64,000 nucleotides of DNA, from NCBI GenBank assembly GCA_016081115.2, contig JABTTQ020002552.1, positions 744,001 through 808,000 of the forward strand, given 5' to 3'. The position numbers were made by a program, and so were the translations under genes. This stretch comes from Rehmannia glutinosa. Its lineage: Eukaryota > Streptophyta > Magnoliopsida > Lamiales > Orobanchaceae. Below are positions 1 through 11,697 of this stretch, in pieces (the first letter of the stretch is position 1; the number at the start of each line of letters is the position of its first letter). Under the pieces are notes generated by a model that was not told the DNA's origin, did not search any database, and was given only the letters and a program-made list of their open reading frames with translations.

Positions 1-519
1 GTAATATGATCTGAAGATAAATATATGTAATATAGTGTATAAATGTATAATGTATAATGTATATTGGAATAAGAATTTAAAACAAAGGAAGAAAGTCAAA
101 GACTATATTGTATAAATGTATAATGTATGTTGTATAGTGTATGTACACAAGTTTTGTACTTTTCCATACAATGGATATGGCTGGTGGAATATACTTATAG
201 ATTATTTCACCACATGCCCTCCACGTGAGACTGTAAGAGCGAAACAGTTTTACCAAAATATATTTTTTAGCACGAAAAATGATTATTTGAATATGGTCTA
301 AAGATAAAAATTTGAAGTAATGTAAAATATATTTCATATACTATTAAGTATAATCATTTCTAACAAAAACTAAAAAAAAACAAGAAGGAAAGAGCATAAA
401 TTTATAATTTTACATTTTTATTTAAACATTAGTGTTTTATTCATTTATATATATTATAAATGCAAGTGTATAATTTACATATATACAATAAATAATTATG
501 TATAGTGTGAAATATATGC
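1..519. other. AT-rich sequence, no supported gene
   Basis: This stretch is strongly AT-rich with TATA/TGTA runs. Its short reading frames show no family features. It may be the interior of the hAT element whose right end is at 796, because no matching left terminus is visible inside the window. Confidence 0.5.
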
Positions 520-796
520 ATATAAATTTCGAATTGAAATACGAATTCGAATTGAAATAAGAATTCGAATTGTAATACAAATTCGAATCGAAATATGAAT
601 TCGAATTTAGTCGAATTTCACCTCGAATTAGGATTTTTGAATAGAATTCGAAGAAAAAACCTCAATTCGTTATTCGATTCAAATATTCATATTCGAAATT
701 CGAGTTGATTCGAAATTCAAAAATCCTAATTCGAAACTAAAATTCGAATTCGAACCGAATCGAATTTCGAATCCATCCGAAAAATGAACACCCCTA
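520..796. mobile_element. Right end of a non-autonomous hAT element
   Basis: The last 13 bases (784-796) are the terminal inverted repeat ATGAACACCCCTA. They are preceded by dense TTCGAA/GAATTC-type short palindromes. The segment is closely similar to about 54840-55123, the right part of a complete element with an 8-bp TSD. The left end lies outside the window. The element sits in the integrase part of the copia element that resumes at 797, where the expected TSD copy would be CCTTCCAT (797-804). No transposase is visible, so it would need a transposase supplied in trans. Confidence 0.65.
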
Positions 797-2616
797 CCTT
801 CCATGGAAAAGGTTGGTTATGAATCACCATCATTTTTACTTCGTATTCATGGTGATATTTGTGGACCAATATATCATGCAAGTGGACCATTTCGATATTT
901 TATGGTTCTAAGAGATGCATCGTGTAGATGGTCACACGTATGTCTATTATCTACTAGAAATATTGCATTTGCTCGATTATTAGCGTAAATTATAAAACTT
1001 GAGCACATTTTCGATTATCCATCAAGAATATAAGGATGTATAATGCTGGAGAATTTACATATAAAAGTTTTGATGAATATTGTGCAGCACTAGGAATTAA
1101 TGTTGAACATCCAATAACACATGTTCATATTCAAAATATATTTGCAGAATCCCTGATTAAGCGAGTTCAAATCATTGCTCGTACATTATTAATGAGATCA
1201 AAGCTCACTAGTGCAGCATGGGGTCATGCAATATTACATGCATCAATACTTATTAGATTACGCCCCATTGTTTATCATACGCACTCCCCAATGCAATTAA
1301 CTCTTGGTTTTGAGCCAAATATTTCGCACTAAGCACTTTCGGTGTGTTGATCAGGTGCCAATTCCACCTCCTAAGAGGACAAAAATGGGCCCTCAACGTA
1401 GACTTGGTATATACGTTGGATTTGATTCTCCATCAATTATTCGATATTTATACCAATGACAGGAGATTTATTTACCGCTCGATTTGCGGATTGTCATTTT
1501 GATGAGACAACATTTCCATCAATGGGAAGGGATAAAGTTGTTTTAGAACATGATAAACAAAAACCAGCTGATAGCATCTCCTGGAATGAACAAAGCTTAT
1601 CCCATTTAGATCCACGTACTTCTGAGTGTGAAAGTGAGGTGAATAGAATCATTCATTTACAGAATATTGCGCATAGACTTCCTGATGCATTTTAAGATGC
1701 TAGCAAGGTCACGAAGCTCATATTCCGGTTGCAAATGCCCCAGCCAAGATTATTGTTCCAAATAAAAATAAGAAAATGATTGATGATACCCCACAAGAAA
1801 ACATGGTAGACCTATTGGCTCAAAAGATATTATTTCTCGAAAGAGAAATGGTAGAATTGATAATAACGAGCATGCCCCAAACAAATCTGTAGAGCCTAAT
1901 ATCTCAGAAAATGTATAAATCAAAAATTCTGATAGCGCCGAGAATCCCATGATCTATAGTAATGAAATATGGGACCGAAATAAAATATTTATTGATGATA
2001 CTTTTGCATTCTCGGTTGCTCAAGAAATCATAAATGATGATTATGATTGTGAACCACGTTCTATAATGGAATACCGTCAAAGGTCTGATTAGTCTATATG
2101 TGAGGAAACAATAAAATCTGAATCAGCTTCACTAGAAAAATAGAATGTATTTGGACAAATTACTCGAACTACAAATAAAGTAAACCCCATTGGGTTTAAG
2201 TGGGTATTTGTTTGAAAGGAAAATGAAAAAAACGAAGTCGTAAGATATAAAGCCCGACTCGTGGCTCAAGGATTCTCCTAGAGACCCGGGATAGATTATG
2301 ATGAAACATATTCACATGTGATGGATACTATCACGTTTGATTTCTTATCGTATGGTTGTCCAAGAGAATTTAGACATGCGCCTAATGGACGTAGTGACGT
2401 CATATTTATATAGTTCATTGGATTTTGATATTTATATGAAAATTTCAGATGGATATAAAATGCCAAAATCAGATGCTCCCCGTGAATTATACTCGATCAA
2501 ATTGCAAAGATCGTTGTATGGGTTAAAGCAATCCGGTTGCATGTGGTACACAGACTTAATGAATATCTTTCTAAGGAAGGTTATAAAAATAATACCATTT
2601 GCCCATGCGTTTTTAT
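797..2616 (+). pseudogene. Copia pol, integrase and N-terminal RT half (broken)
   Basis: From about 803 the frame reads as the start of the copia integrase core: DICGPI, then VLRDAS and W-SHVCLLSTRN. Further on are NAGEF (about 1040-1055), AESLIKR with the core glutamate, and WGHAILHA. The second catalytic Asp, normally in DNxGEF, reads Tyr here (MYNAGEF). From about 2170 the RT begins (KWVFV, then RYKARLVAQGF, then a YGLKQSG motif near 2517-2540). There are in-frame stops at several places, for example just after KWVFV and after QGFS. It once encoded cDNA integration and synthesis functions for a copia element. It is now a fossil. Confidence 0.85.
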
Positions 2617-2790
2617 CACTGTTCTAAAAGACCTTGCCTAGCTCCGATTAGTCCCCGCCTAGACGATAGGCCCCCTTGTCCGCCTACATTATTTTCTCAA
2701 TTAGATCACGCCTAACGCCGCTCAGGATCCGCCTAGGCGCTAAGCACCAGTCTATCACCCGACTAGTGCCTAGCGATTTTTAGAACAATG
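2617..2790. mobile_element. GCCTAG-rich MITE (hAT-like) inside copia RT
   Basis: This is a 174-bp element with imperfect terminal inverted repeats. The left end is CACTGTTCTAAAA and the right end reads CATTGTTCTAAAA on the opposite strand. The interior is rich in GCCTAG/CTAGGC. It is flanked by GTTTTTAT (2609-2616) and GTTTTTAA (2791-2798), a 7/8 match for an 8-bp duplication, which fits hAT. The copia RT frame continues after it. A related piece lies in intron 4 of the response regulator. Confidence 0.65.
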
Positions 2791-2814
2791 GTTTTTAATA
2801 AAAGATCAGATACC

Positions 2815-4399
2815 TGTTCGCCTTATATTTTTAGCTTCACCGCAAGTGTACGGTTTAGTTTATATAATAGGGTAAGCAAGGTCGTATCCACGGAGACTAA
2901 TAAATTAGTGCGCTAAGTATTGAACTAAGATAGTTTTATTTTTATTTAGACGATCGTAATTTGATGATTGTTGGGGAATTAAAGACAAGAATAACCACAA
3001 GATACAAGATGAAAATAAATATGGAATTATCAAGAGAATGAAATGGATTCCCGGGTTATGGTTTTAATTAATGTTCCTCTTGTTGTCCCATTTAATCAAA
3101 GCCAAAGTTATTACCAATAATTCTATAAGACAATCAACGGTATTTTATCCCCCCTCTCGAGATGTGTATAATGTGTAGATTGAAATATATATGCTAGCAT
3201 CTCTACTCAACATAAGATACACAACTCCCAAAAGCACAAAAGATCAATTGTCCTCACTAATATTCACAAACCTCTCGATTATACAGACATTCATGTCAAG
3301 TACTCAAGATCTAATATTGAAACTCATCTCTCGAATTATGAATCAATATATCAAACATGCTAAATCATTGGCCAAGTGATAAAACAAGAATAAGAACAAA
3401 GTACTCAAATAGGCTTCAAGACAATAACTTCAACTAAGATTAATACACTCAACAAGAGTTCAATTAATCTGCTTCCAAAATCCGAAAATCACAAGAAGTT
3501 TAGCTACTCATTACAAATAAACAACTCATAGACAAATTGTTCATATTCATGACAAGCTAAAATGAAAGATTAAAGCACAAAGAATGAGAAAACTTAGGGA
3601 AATGGATAATCCCTCAATTAATCTTCAATCCTCAAGCTCCGATTCGACCCGATTCTTCCCTTGATTCTTCCTTGATGAAATTGATGTGTTTCTTGTGTTC
3701 TTGGGTGTATTCTCAGCCTTTCCTCCTCTGGTGTGCGCCCCAAAAAGTGTTAGTTATACCCTTTTAGAAGCCTAGGTCAATGTGCCATCATTTTTGGACA
3801 TTCCAGCACAGAGGAACGGGTCGTGCGCCCATGCACGGGTTACTCGTGCTCAAATCCGTAGGAAAATCAATTTTCAGTGACCCACGCACGGGTTACCCGT
3901 GCTCGAAGCCGTAGGCATGCTCAAAACCTTCAGATGCCTTCAGGTGCGCACAGGTTGTGCGCTCACGCACGGGTTGCCCGTGCGCCACCCAAACGTCCGA
4001 ATTTGCTCGTGGGGTCTTCATAAGAGTTGTAGCTCTCTCTCTTAGATTTCCATAGCTGCTTGAATCAGCTCAATATCAATTTTGTAGAGAGAGTTATGTC
4101 CAAAATACTAAACCCTGCTAGTGCTGGAAGTTCCAAACGCGTCTCGAATGGATTTTTCTTATGAATCCCCTCGTTGTTTGATCATCCATGCTTCTTTTGG
4201 CACCCGAATCATCACTATGACTCTAAGACTCCATATAGTTGGCTTACAATTGGGTGTAATCGCTTGATTCTTAATCTAGGTCGCAATGCTCGTATTTGTC
4301 ACCAAATCACTCCAAATATCGTTAAATTCCTACAAAATGAGCAAAGCGTAATACTTTTTCCACAAAGAGCGAATATATACCATTTCAAATGATTTATTG
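2815..4399 (-). repeat. 3' LTR of the 2815-8905 element, lacking its first ~80 bp
   Basis: It matches 7256-8905 base for base over most of its length, up to about 4393 (matching about 8832). Beyond that the right LTR continues for about 75 bp to its terminus, while this copy runs straight into internal sequence. The start of the LTR and the polypurine tract were therefore lost in one deletion. It contains GCACGGGT-type palindromic modules at about 3825-3990. Confidence 0.85.
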
Positions 4400-6150
4400 G
4401 GAGTAATGAAAAGTAGAACGCACAACAACTCCATAAAATTCGTATTGCCCATCATAGGTGTCAAGCAACGAATCAACCAAGCCTCAAACATCTAACATAG
4501 AACATACATCAGAGAAACTATGGTAAATGCTAAGAATCACGCCTCTCAAGATCAAGTGTATACTCTCATCTCGAATGAATATAGGACGTGTTTACGCTCA
4601 AATCAATTCAATGTCGCAAAATTACCATAGGCTTGCAATTCGTCTCATATCTTCGCCACTACAGTGTATGCAATTTGTGAATCAAAAAGGACTTTCTCAT
4701 TTGGTTGTAATGAAGGCACTTTGGTTAGGGTAGGAAAATATAGATAGAGTGACTCAAACTCGAGCGTATAGACCGGTGAGCATATAAATCATCTACATTA
4801 AAGCTTAATATACTACCCAAATCATCTCTCATTTTCACCAACTCTTCTTATCTCCATCCCCTTTCTTTTGTAAAACACCATTACCTCACATTACAATTCT
4901 TTGCCTCCAAGTTCATTCAAAGAAAACTCATTCATAAAGCTGATTTTTTTTTTGTCTCTTTTGTGAGTTTTCAACATTCCTTTCTTCTCATTTTCTTCCC
5001 CTTTTGTTCCCATCAACCAATTTTTTTAACACCACCTTCTAAAATTTTGATTTCACCCATTCACCCTCATTCATTCCCTTTACTCAATACTATACGCTTG
5101 AGTATAGGGTAACATATATATCAATGATAAGGCTTGAATTTTGGCTATCACAAAAGATTAGGCAATAGGCTCAAATTGGCTAACTAAGGATTTCAACATC
5201 ATTAGGTAAGCAAAAGGCTTGAAGAGCTAACAAAAAAAATGGTCTTTAATCATTTTCACACCGCATACAACATGTGACTTTGATAGAGATACCGAGCAAG
5301 TTCTAGAATTCTAACAACATGAATGGTACACTCAAATCACAAACAAGACCGCATATGATGAAGCGTTAAAAAGGCTCAAAAGCTCACGAGGGCTTGTAAA
5401 TATGTAATTCAAAGCATCAAACAAAGTTTTCCACATCAACATGCTCAATATTATCTATTCATGGCTCAATCAACTCATATTCAACACCCAATCCAAACAA
5501 TACAAAATTTTCAAAATCAAGCACAAGTTACAATCAAGAGATCAACTACTCCCTAAAATCTATGAAAGCAATAAACGTGTTATAACAATAAACGTGTTTC
5601 TAATGCTCAACCTAAAATGATCTACATGCAACTAAATGAAAACACAAAAAATTAATGCATTTTTTGTTAGTTTTTTGTGTTATCCACGCATTTCATATCA
5701 AAATAACTATCTCTCCCCCAAACTTAAATGAAATTATATCGCACGTAAGAGAAGATAGAATTTCAATATAAAAATGTGTGGATTTACCTGATTCACTGTG
5801 CGGGTGGTGGTGGATAATGGCGCTCCTTGGCATCTCCTCCTATCGCTAGGACTTCTTCTTTCAACCATCACTTCAAGTTTTGTACCTTAATATTATCTCA
5901 GCTGAAGGACGCACGGGTCGTGCGCCTTGCGCACGGGCTGCCCGTGCTTCATGCCAAAGCCACATTATTCCTCCCTCCAGGCACGCACGGGCGTGCGCCT
6001 AGCGCACGGGTCACCCGTGCGTGATGCCGTACAACAACACTCAAGTTTTTTTTTACAAAAAGAAAACAAACAAAAACAAAAATCACACCACAAACCGTTG
6101 GGTTGCCTCCTAACAAGCGCTATATTTAACGTCTTTAGTTTGACGCCTAT
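4400..6150 (-). other. 3' untranslated region of the gag-only gypsy element
   Basis: No coding potential is seen. The reverse strand resembles the untranslated region at about 45790-47540 of the related element (for example the GTTGGGTTGCCTCC stretch near 6090-6110 and a CTTGAGCGTATA block near 5090). GC-rich modules with CACGGGTCGTGCG and GCACGGGTCACCCGTGC occur at about 5908-6030. Confidence 0.7.
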
Positions 6151-7092
6151 TATTTTTGATTCGTACCACCTTTGAATGCGTATATTAGCTGCTTTGGATC
6201 GTGGTCAAGAACCATTTTTCCATTGTTTGCATCTAGTAATTCATAATTGGGATTTCCAAGCAAGTATTGGAGTCCTGATGTTGGAACACTTTGATTTGAA
6301 TTATGCTCATGTTTTCCGTCCGCGTATGTACCACCAGTGTTCGTTTCGTTGTGGAATAGCTTTCTTATGATATCACGCACGCACTAACCGGGCATTCACG
6401 TACTATTCATGTGTTCCTCGTCCTGTTTCTGCTCCTTTTCGACACCACACACAGGCTGAAAGTGCATAGACATACAGTCCGTGTTTGGTTCCGAACTTTC
6501 TTGCTTTTGCAGGATCTTCCGCTCCTCGTATTCAGTACCACTCTTTTGATGAATGGCACTACATTGTTCCTTTGAGTTGGCTTCAGTGGTACTTGAAAAT
6601 TGGCTCTTTTGTTGTTGCCCACCAACAATTATAACTAATTGGCCCACTTGGGTTTTGAGATTTTTTATCGAACTGGCCATCTGTGTCATTTGTAGCTCTA
6701 TTTTATCCATCCTTGCGTCTTGCCTTGCGACAGCTCCTAGTTTCACTCACGGATGCATTGGATTGATTTATGAATGAGGTGAGGGCTTCCTCTAAAGATG
6801 GCTTATTTGATTCATCGCGAGTAAAACGGTCCCTCGACTCGCTCCTGAACAAACTTGTTTGAATCCTTAACGAGGTGAGGGCTTCTTCTAAAGATGGTTT
6901 TGCCTCTGCATTTGTAAACCCATTCATTACGTTGGAGCTTGATGGTGTTGGAATCACATTCTCCGTGTGAGCATATGAAAAATCTTCATAATTCCTCCAA
7001 TCTGAATAATAGTGCGTAGGAGTAGGATTATTCCAATAACTGTAGAAATTCCAGTTATTGAAATAATTGGCCTCCTCCATCCGAGCGGGTGT
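6151..7092 (-). pseudogene. Athila-type gag remnant (deleted and frameshifted)
   Basis: On the minus strand a frame from 7080 opens MEEANYFNNWNFYSYW, continues through a P-x-HY--WRNYEDFSYAHTENV stretch, then shifts frame near 6720 into KIELQMTQMASSIKNLKTQVGQL. The same order of motifs occurs in the gag at about 44065-44520. Upstream the sequence jumps from the gag start (reverse of GAACACCCGCTCGG, about 7080-7100) directly to the late gag region, so a few hundred codons are missing. A KPSLEEALTS segment occurs twice in tandem (about 6770-6900). Gag would package element RNA. This copy cannot. Confidence 0.75.
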
Positions 7093-7231
7093 TCGTGCAC
7101 TACCTATACCAACTCAAAGAAACAAATCAAACATTGTAGAGATAGAATTTACAAAAGAAAAAAGAAATAAAAAATATCTAAATTAAAAATAATTCTATCT
7201 ATTGCAATATTAGCACCAAAAATTGTATTAG

Positions 7232-7249
7232 TCCCCAGCAACGGCACCA
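7232..7249 (-). promoter_or_regulatory. Primer-binding site, tRNA-Asp type
   Basis: The plus strand reads TCCCCAGCAACGGCACCA, 16 of 18 matching the 3' end expected for plant tRNA-Asp (established knowledge of this tRNA). It lies six bases from the LTR edge at 7256 and fixes the element's orientation as minus. Confidence 0.8.
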
Positions 7250-7255
7250 AAAACT

Positions 7256-8905
7256 TGTTCGCCTTATATTTTTAGCTTCACCGCAAGTGTACGGTTTGGT
7301 TTATATAATAGGGTAAGCAAGGTCGTATCCACGGAGACTAATAAATTAGTGCGCTAAGTATTGAACTAAGATAGTTTTATTTTATTTAGACGATCGTAAT
7401 TTGATGATTGTTGGGGAAGTAAAGACAAGAAGAACCACAAGATACAACATGAAAATAAATATGGAATTATCAAAAGAATGAAATGGATTCCCGGGTTATG
7501 GTTTCAATTAATGTTCCTCTTGTTGTCCCATTTAATCAAAGCCAAAGTTATTACCAATATTTCTATAAGGCGATCACAACGGTATTTTATCCCCCCTCTC
7601 GAGATGTATATAAAGTGTAGATTGAAATATCTATGCTAGCATCTCTACTCAACATAAGATACACAACTCCCAAAAGCACAAAAGATCAATTGTCCTCACA
7701 AATATTCACAAACCTCTCGATTATGCAAACATTCATGTCAAGTATTCAAGATCTAATATTGAAACTCATCTCTCGAATTATGAATCAATATATCAAACAT
7801 GCTAAATCATTGGCCAAGTGATAAAACAAGAATAAGAACAAAGTACTCAAATAGGCTTCAAGACAATAACTTCAACTAAGATTAATACACTCAACAAGAG
7901 TTCAATTAATCTACTTCCAAACCCCAGAAATCACAAGAAGTTTAGCTACTCATTACAAATAAACAACCCATAGACAAATTGTTCATATTCATGACAAGCT
8001 AAAATGAAAGATTAAAGCACAAAGAATGAGAAAACTTAGGGAAATGGATAATCTCTCGATTAATCTTCAATCCTCAAGCTCCGATTTGACACGATTCTTC
8101 GATTGATTCTTCCTCGATGAAATTGATGTGTTTCTTGTGTTCTTGGGTGTATTCTCAGCCTTTCCTCCTCTGGTGTGCGCCCCAAATAGTGGTATTTATA
8201 CCCTTTTAGAAGCCTAGGTCAATGTGTTGTCATTTTTGGACATTCTAGCATAGACGCACGAGTCGTGCGCCCATGCACGGGTTACCCGTGCTCAAATCCA
8301 TAGGAAAATCAATTTTCAGCGACCCACGCACGGGTTACCTGTGCTCCCACGCACGGGTTACCCGTGCTCGAAGCCGTAGGCATGCTCAAAACCTTCAGGT
8401 TCCTTCAGGTGCGCACAGGTCGTGCGCCACCCAAACGTCCGAATTTGCTCGCGGGGTATTCATAAGAGTTGTAGTTCTCTCTCTTAGCTTTCCATAGCCG
8501 CTTGAATCAGATCAATATCAATTTTGTAGAGAGAGTTATGGCCAAACTACTAAACCCTTCTAGTGCTGGAAGTTCCAAACGCGTCTCGAATGGATTTTTC
8601 TTATGAATCCCCTCGTTGTTTGATCATCCATGCTTCTTTTGGCACACGAATCATCACTATGACTCTAAGACTCCATATAGTTGGCTTACAATTGGGTGTA
8701 ATCGCTTGATTCTTAATCTAGGTCGCAATGCTCATATTTGTCACCAAATCACTCCAAATATCGTTAAATTCCTACAAAACGAGCAAAGCGTAATACCTTT
8801 TCCACAAAAAGCGAATATATACCATTTCAAATGAGTTATTGCATGTTTATAAACAATTATAGCCATAAATATGTCCTAAAATACATACAAAACTCACACT
8901 AATCA
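7256..8905 (-). repeat. 5' LTR of the gag-only Athila-like element
   Basis: This LTR is about 1650 bp, ends TG/CA and is flanked on the outside by the TSD ATACC. Relative to its partner (2815-4399) it has one extra 23-bp palindromic module near 8325-8350 and lacks another near 8420. It resembles the LTRs at 39927-41415 and 47557-49017. Confidence 0.88.
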
Positions 8906-8910
8906 ATACC

Positions 8911-9925
8911 AGATTTGCTATCATTGTTGTATATGTCGATGACATGAATTTGATTAGCACCCCTGAAGAATTATCTAATGTTGTTGAATACCTAAAGAAA
9001 ATAGTTTAAGTTAAAAACCTTGGAAAAGCTAAACTTTGTCTTGGTCTTGAGTTAGAGCATAAAGATAATGAGATACTTGTCCACCAATCAAGATACTTTA
9101 ATCGGATACTCAAACGATTTAATATGAACAATATTCATCCTTGAGTACCACTTATTTTGGTTGTGCGCAATTTAGATCTCCGAGAAAGATCCATTCCACC
9201 AAAAAAATCGATGAAGAGATTTGTGGTCTGAAGTGTCTTACCTTAATGCTATTGGAGCATTAATATATCTTGCACAATGTATTCGACACGATATTTCTTT
9301 TTGCAAGAAATCTACTTGCACGATCGATTGAGCCGACCCCAAAGACATTTGGAATGGTATTAAACACATTTTTCGATATCCGAGTGGTACTTTATAGATT
9401 TGGGGTTATTCTACTCCAAGGAATCCACTAACTCGGGCTAATGGTTATCTTTGATGTTAGATATAGATCTGATTCACACAAAGCTCGATCACAAATTGGT
9501 TATATATTTTGCTATAATTGTATAACTATATCATGGCGATCTACCAAATAAATATTAGTTGCTACTTTCTCCAATCACTTTGAAATCATTGCTCTTCATG
9601 AAGTTGGCAAAGAGTATGTTTGGTTAAGATCAATTATAGCTCATATACGAAATACTTGTCAGATGAAACCAGTCACAGACACTCCTACTATTATTTGTGA
9701 GAATAATGCATCATGCATAGCACAAGTAAGAGGTAATTACATAAAAGGTGATAGGACTAAGCATATTCACCAAAAATTTTCCACACACATGAGCTCCAGA
9801 AAAAAAGGAGAGGTAGATGTTCAGTAGATTCGCTCATATCACAATCTTGCTGATTTATTTACAAAATCCTTGCCCGACGTCTACATTCGAAAAACTAGTT
9901 TTCGGCATTGGAATGAGAAGAGTTA
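8911..9925 (+). pseudogene. Copia pol, C-terminal RT and RNase H (broken)
   Basis: This is the continuation of the copia frame after the ATACC duplication. The RT catalytic motif YVDD is seen at about 8930-8945 (VVYVDDMNLIS), followed by KLCLGLELEH. RNase H follows (SQTGYVFCYNG, then ISWRSTKQ, SNHFEIIALHE and ENNASCIAQV), ending in a tail with NLADLFTKSLP near 9840-9875. There are in-frame stops (for example after GEVDVQ near 9823) and frameshifts, so no functional product is possible. Confidence 0.85.
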
Positions 9926-10190
9926 ATACAAAACAAGATTGATGGATCAATTATGCGGCCGATATTCTTCATTTCAAGGAGAGCAAATATATTATGCGAT
10001 GTACTCTTTTTCCCTTATGTCGGGTTTTTATCCCATTGGATTTTTCCAGCTTAAGGTTTTTAATGAAGCAGCTTATGCACAATGTCTGGATTTCCAGAGT
10101 GCACTCTTTTTCCTTATATCCGATTTTCCCACAGGGTTTAACGGCTCAAGATTTTTAACGAGGCATACGCATCCAGATCACTATAGTGCT

Positions 10191-10205
10191 AAGTCCAAGG
10201 GGGAG
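10191..10205 (+). promoter_or_regulatory. Polypurine tract of the copia element
   Basis: The sequence GTCCAAGGGGGAG lies immediately before a TGTTATGACA LTR start. This is the standard site of plus-strand priming in LTR retrotransposons. Confidence 0.75.
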
Positions 10206-10500
10206 TGTTATGACATGTTGTCCATTTGTGTGGACTTTTAGCACATCTACTATTCACATAATTGTCCATATATAGACCATTATGACACTATTTACAAGTC
10301 AATTGCATTGTAAAAGTTGGCAAAAATCATGTGATGCAATATTATCTTTTTGCCTATAAATATTGTAATTGGATGAATGAAATTATACACAATTTCATAA
10401 TCACAATTGCTTGCAAACTCTCTGTTTCTACATATATTTCAGTAGTCTTATAATCTTTAGCTTTTATACTTCGTAAAATGCCTATTACTCTAGCAATCTT
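10206..10500 (+). repeat. 3' LTR of the copia element (right end approximate)
   Basis: It begins TGTTATGACATG right after the PPT. It has a TATAAATATTG-type promoter motif near 10365. I placed the end near 10495 (CTAGCA); without the 5' LTR in the window this cannot be fixed. Confidence 0.6.
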
Positions 10501-10719
10501 ATTATATAAATGGAGATTATTCAAGTCAATTGAATATTGTTCGTTCTTGATTGGAAGTTTAATTTGAATTTATAAGATATTTTTTAAACGAATTTCAAAG
10601 ATTGTTAGAGCTTAGTTTGATTACTAATTTAATCGAAATTGGACCAACTTCCATCGAATTGAACATGATTCAAAGACGAATATTTAATCTTTTTAAATAT
10701 ATTTTATAACCTTTTCCTA

Positions 10720-11236
10720 ATTGTGTCAAAACGGAACTGAATTTAAAAATTTATTAAACTTGTTATCTCCATGAATCGCCCGGCCCGCAGCCCGCCAAAA
10801 CCCGCCACTTGGTGGACAGGGCGGGCCCGCCGTGGTGGCGGGCCGAGAAACCCTCAACCCAACCCAACCAGCCTTGGGTTGCGGGTTGGGCGGGCCGGCC
10901 CGCCAAAAATTAAAAAAAATGAAAAAACATATTTTTTTATTTATATTATTATATTATTAATTTTAATGAATTAAATATACTAATGTATAACAAGTACATA
11001 TTTTATAAAAATATTATATACACTTTTATAAGAAATACAAATATAAAATATCAATTATACTATTTTTTTGTCTATTTTATCTATTTTTTCTTTTTTTTTT
11101 AATTTATGGCGGGCTAGCCCGCCGGCCCGCCCCGCCCCGCGAAGCCCGCGGCGGGCTGCTAAATACTTAACCCACCCCCTACCTTAGGCGGGCGGGGCGG
11201 TCCGGCCCGATGGGCCTGGCCCGTTTTGACAGCTCT
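10720..11236. mobile_element. GC-rich non-autonomous element (GGCCCGCC family), probably hAT-like
   Basis: Two very GC-rich blocks of GGCGGGC/GCCCGCC repeats (about 10775-10910 and 11105-11225) flank an AT-rich middle. The right end reads CCCGTTTTGACAGCTCTA. The left candidate end has TGTCAAAACGG (about 10724-10734), matching 11 bases of the inverted right end. I found no convincing TSD, so the borders are tentative. The 67-aa frame through the left block is composition-driven, not a gene. Confidence 0.5.
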
Positions 11237-11697
11237 ACCATAGATAATGATCATTTATTCGACAAATCAGAAATAAGAGATAAATGTACCTGCTAATATT
11301 TTTTATGAAAACGTGAAAATAAGATTCTTTCAATCTTTGCACAGTATAAAAATATGCGTGAAATCATAAAACTTGGCCAGTTAAATTCTAAAGAATTTCT
11401 CTCAATCAGATGTACACAAAAAAGAGAGAAGACATCCATTGTCAGAGCTCATACAAATTCATTATGTACCTAACAAAAAATAAGTCCCCTAATTCTAATT
11501 CTCCACGAGTGTTAAAATCCAAAATCACTGGGGCACGAATTAGCCAATTTACCAACGAACCAATTCAAGTCTTGTGCTCACCAAGTAATCATGTACAAAT
11601 TCAAGGATGCTGCAAAAGCTCAAAATAAAGCATAAGGAGTTTCTGCTAAATTCAATGACTGTTGCATCCAAGTATGGTCAACAAAAACTTCGGCAAG
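11237..11697. other. 3' flank of the response regulator
   Basis: This is noncoding sequence between the GC-rich element and the stop codon of the response regulator. It would include the 3' UTR of that minus-strand gene. No specific signal was assigned. Confidence 0.5.

Larger units (their letters stand above)
2815..8905 (-). mobile_element. Athila-like Ty3/gypsy element, gag-only, nested in copia RT
   Basis: The flanking duplication is ATACC at 2810-2814 and 8906-8910. The element runs TG...CA. Its 5' LTR is the right copy (7256-8905), next to a tRNA-Asp type PBS, so it reads on the minus strand. The internal part holds only a broken gag remnant and a long 3' untranslated region; protease, RT, RNase H and integrase are absent. 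The LTRs and gag are clearly related to the element at 39927-49017. It could only have been mobilised in trans. Confidence 0.88.
797..10500 (+). mobile_element. Ty1/copia retrotransposon, left-truncated by the window and split by nested insertions
   Basis: Integrase, reverse transcriptase and RNase H remnants occur in copia order on the plus strand, followed by a purine-rich PPT and a 3' LTR start. The coding track stops at 2616, resumes for 24 bases after a MITE, stops again at 2814 and resumes at 8911. Both gaps are explained by elements with duplicated target sequence. Stops and frameshifts make it non-functional. The 5' LTR, gag and protease are outside the window. Confidence 0.85.
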
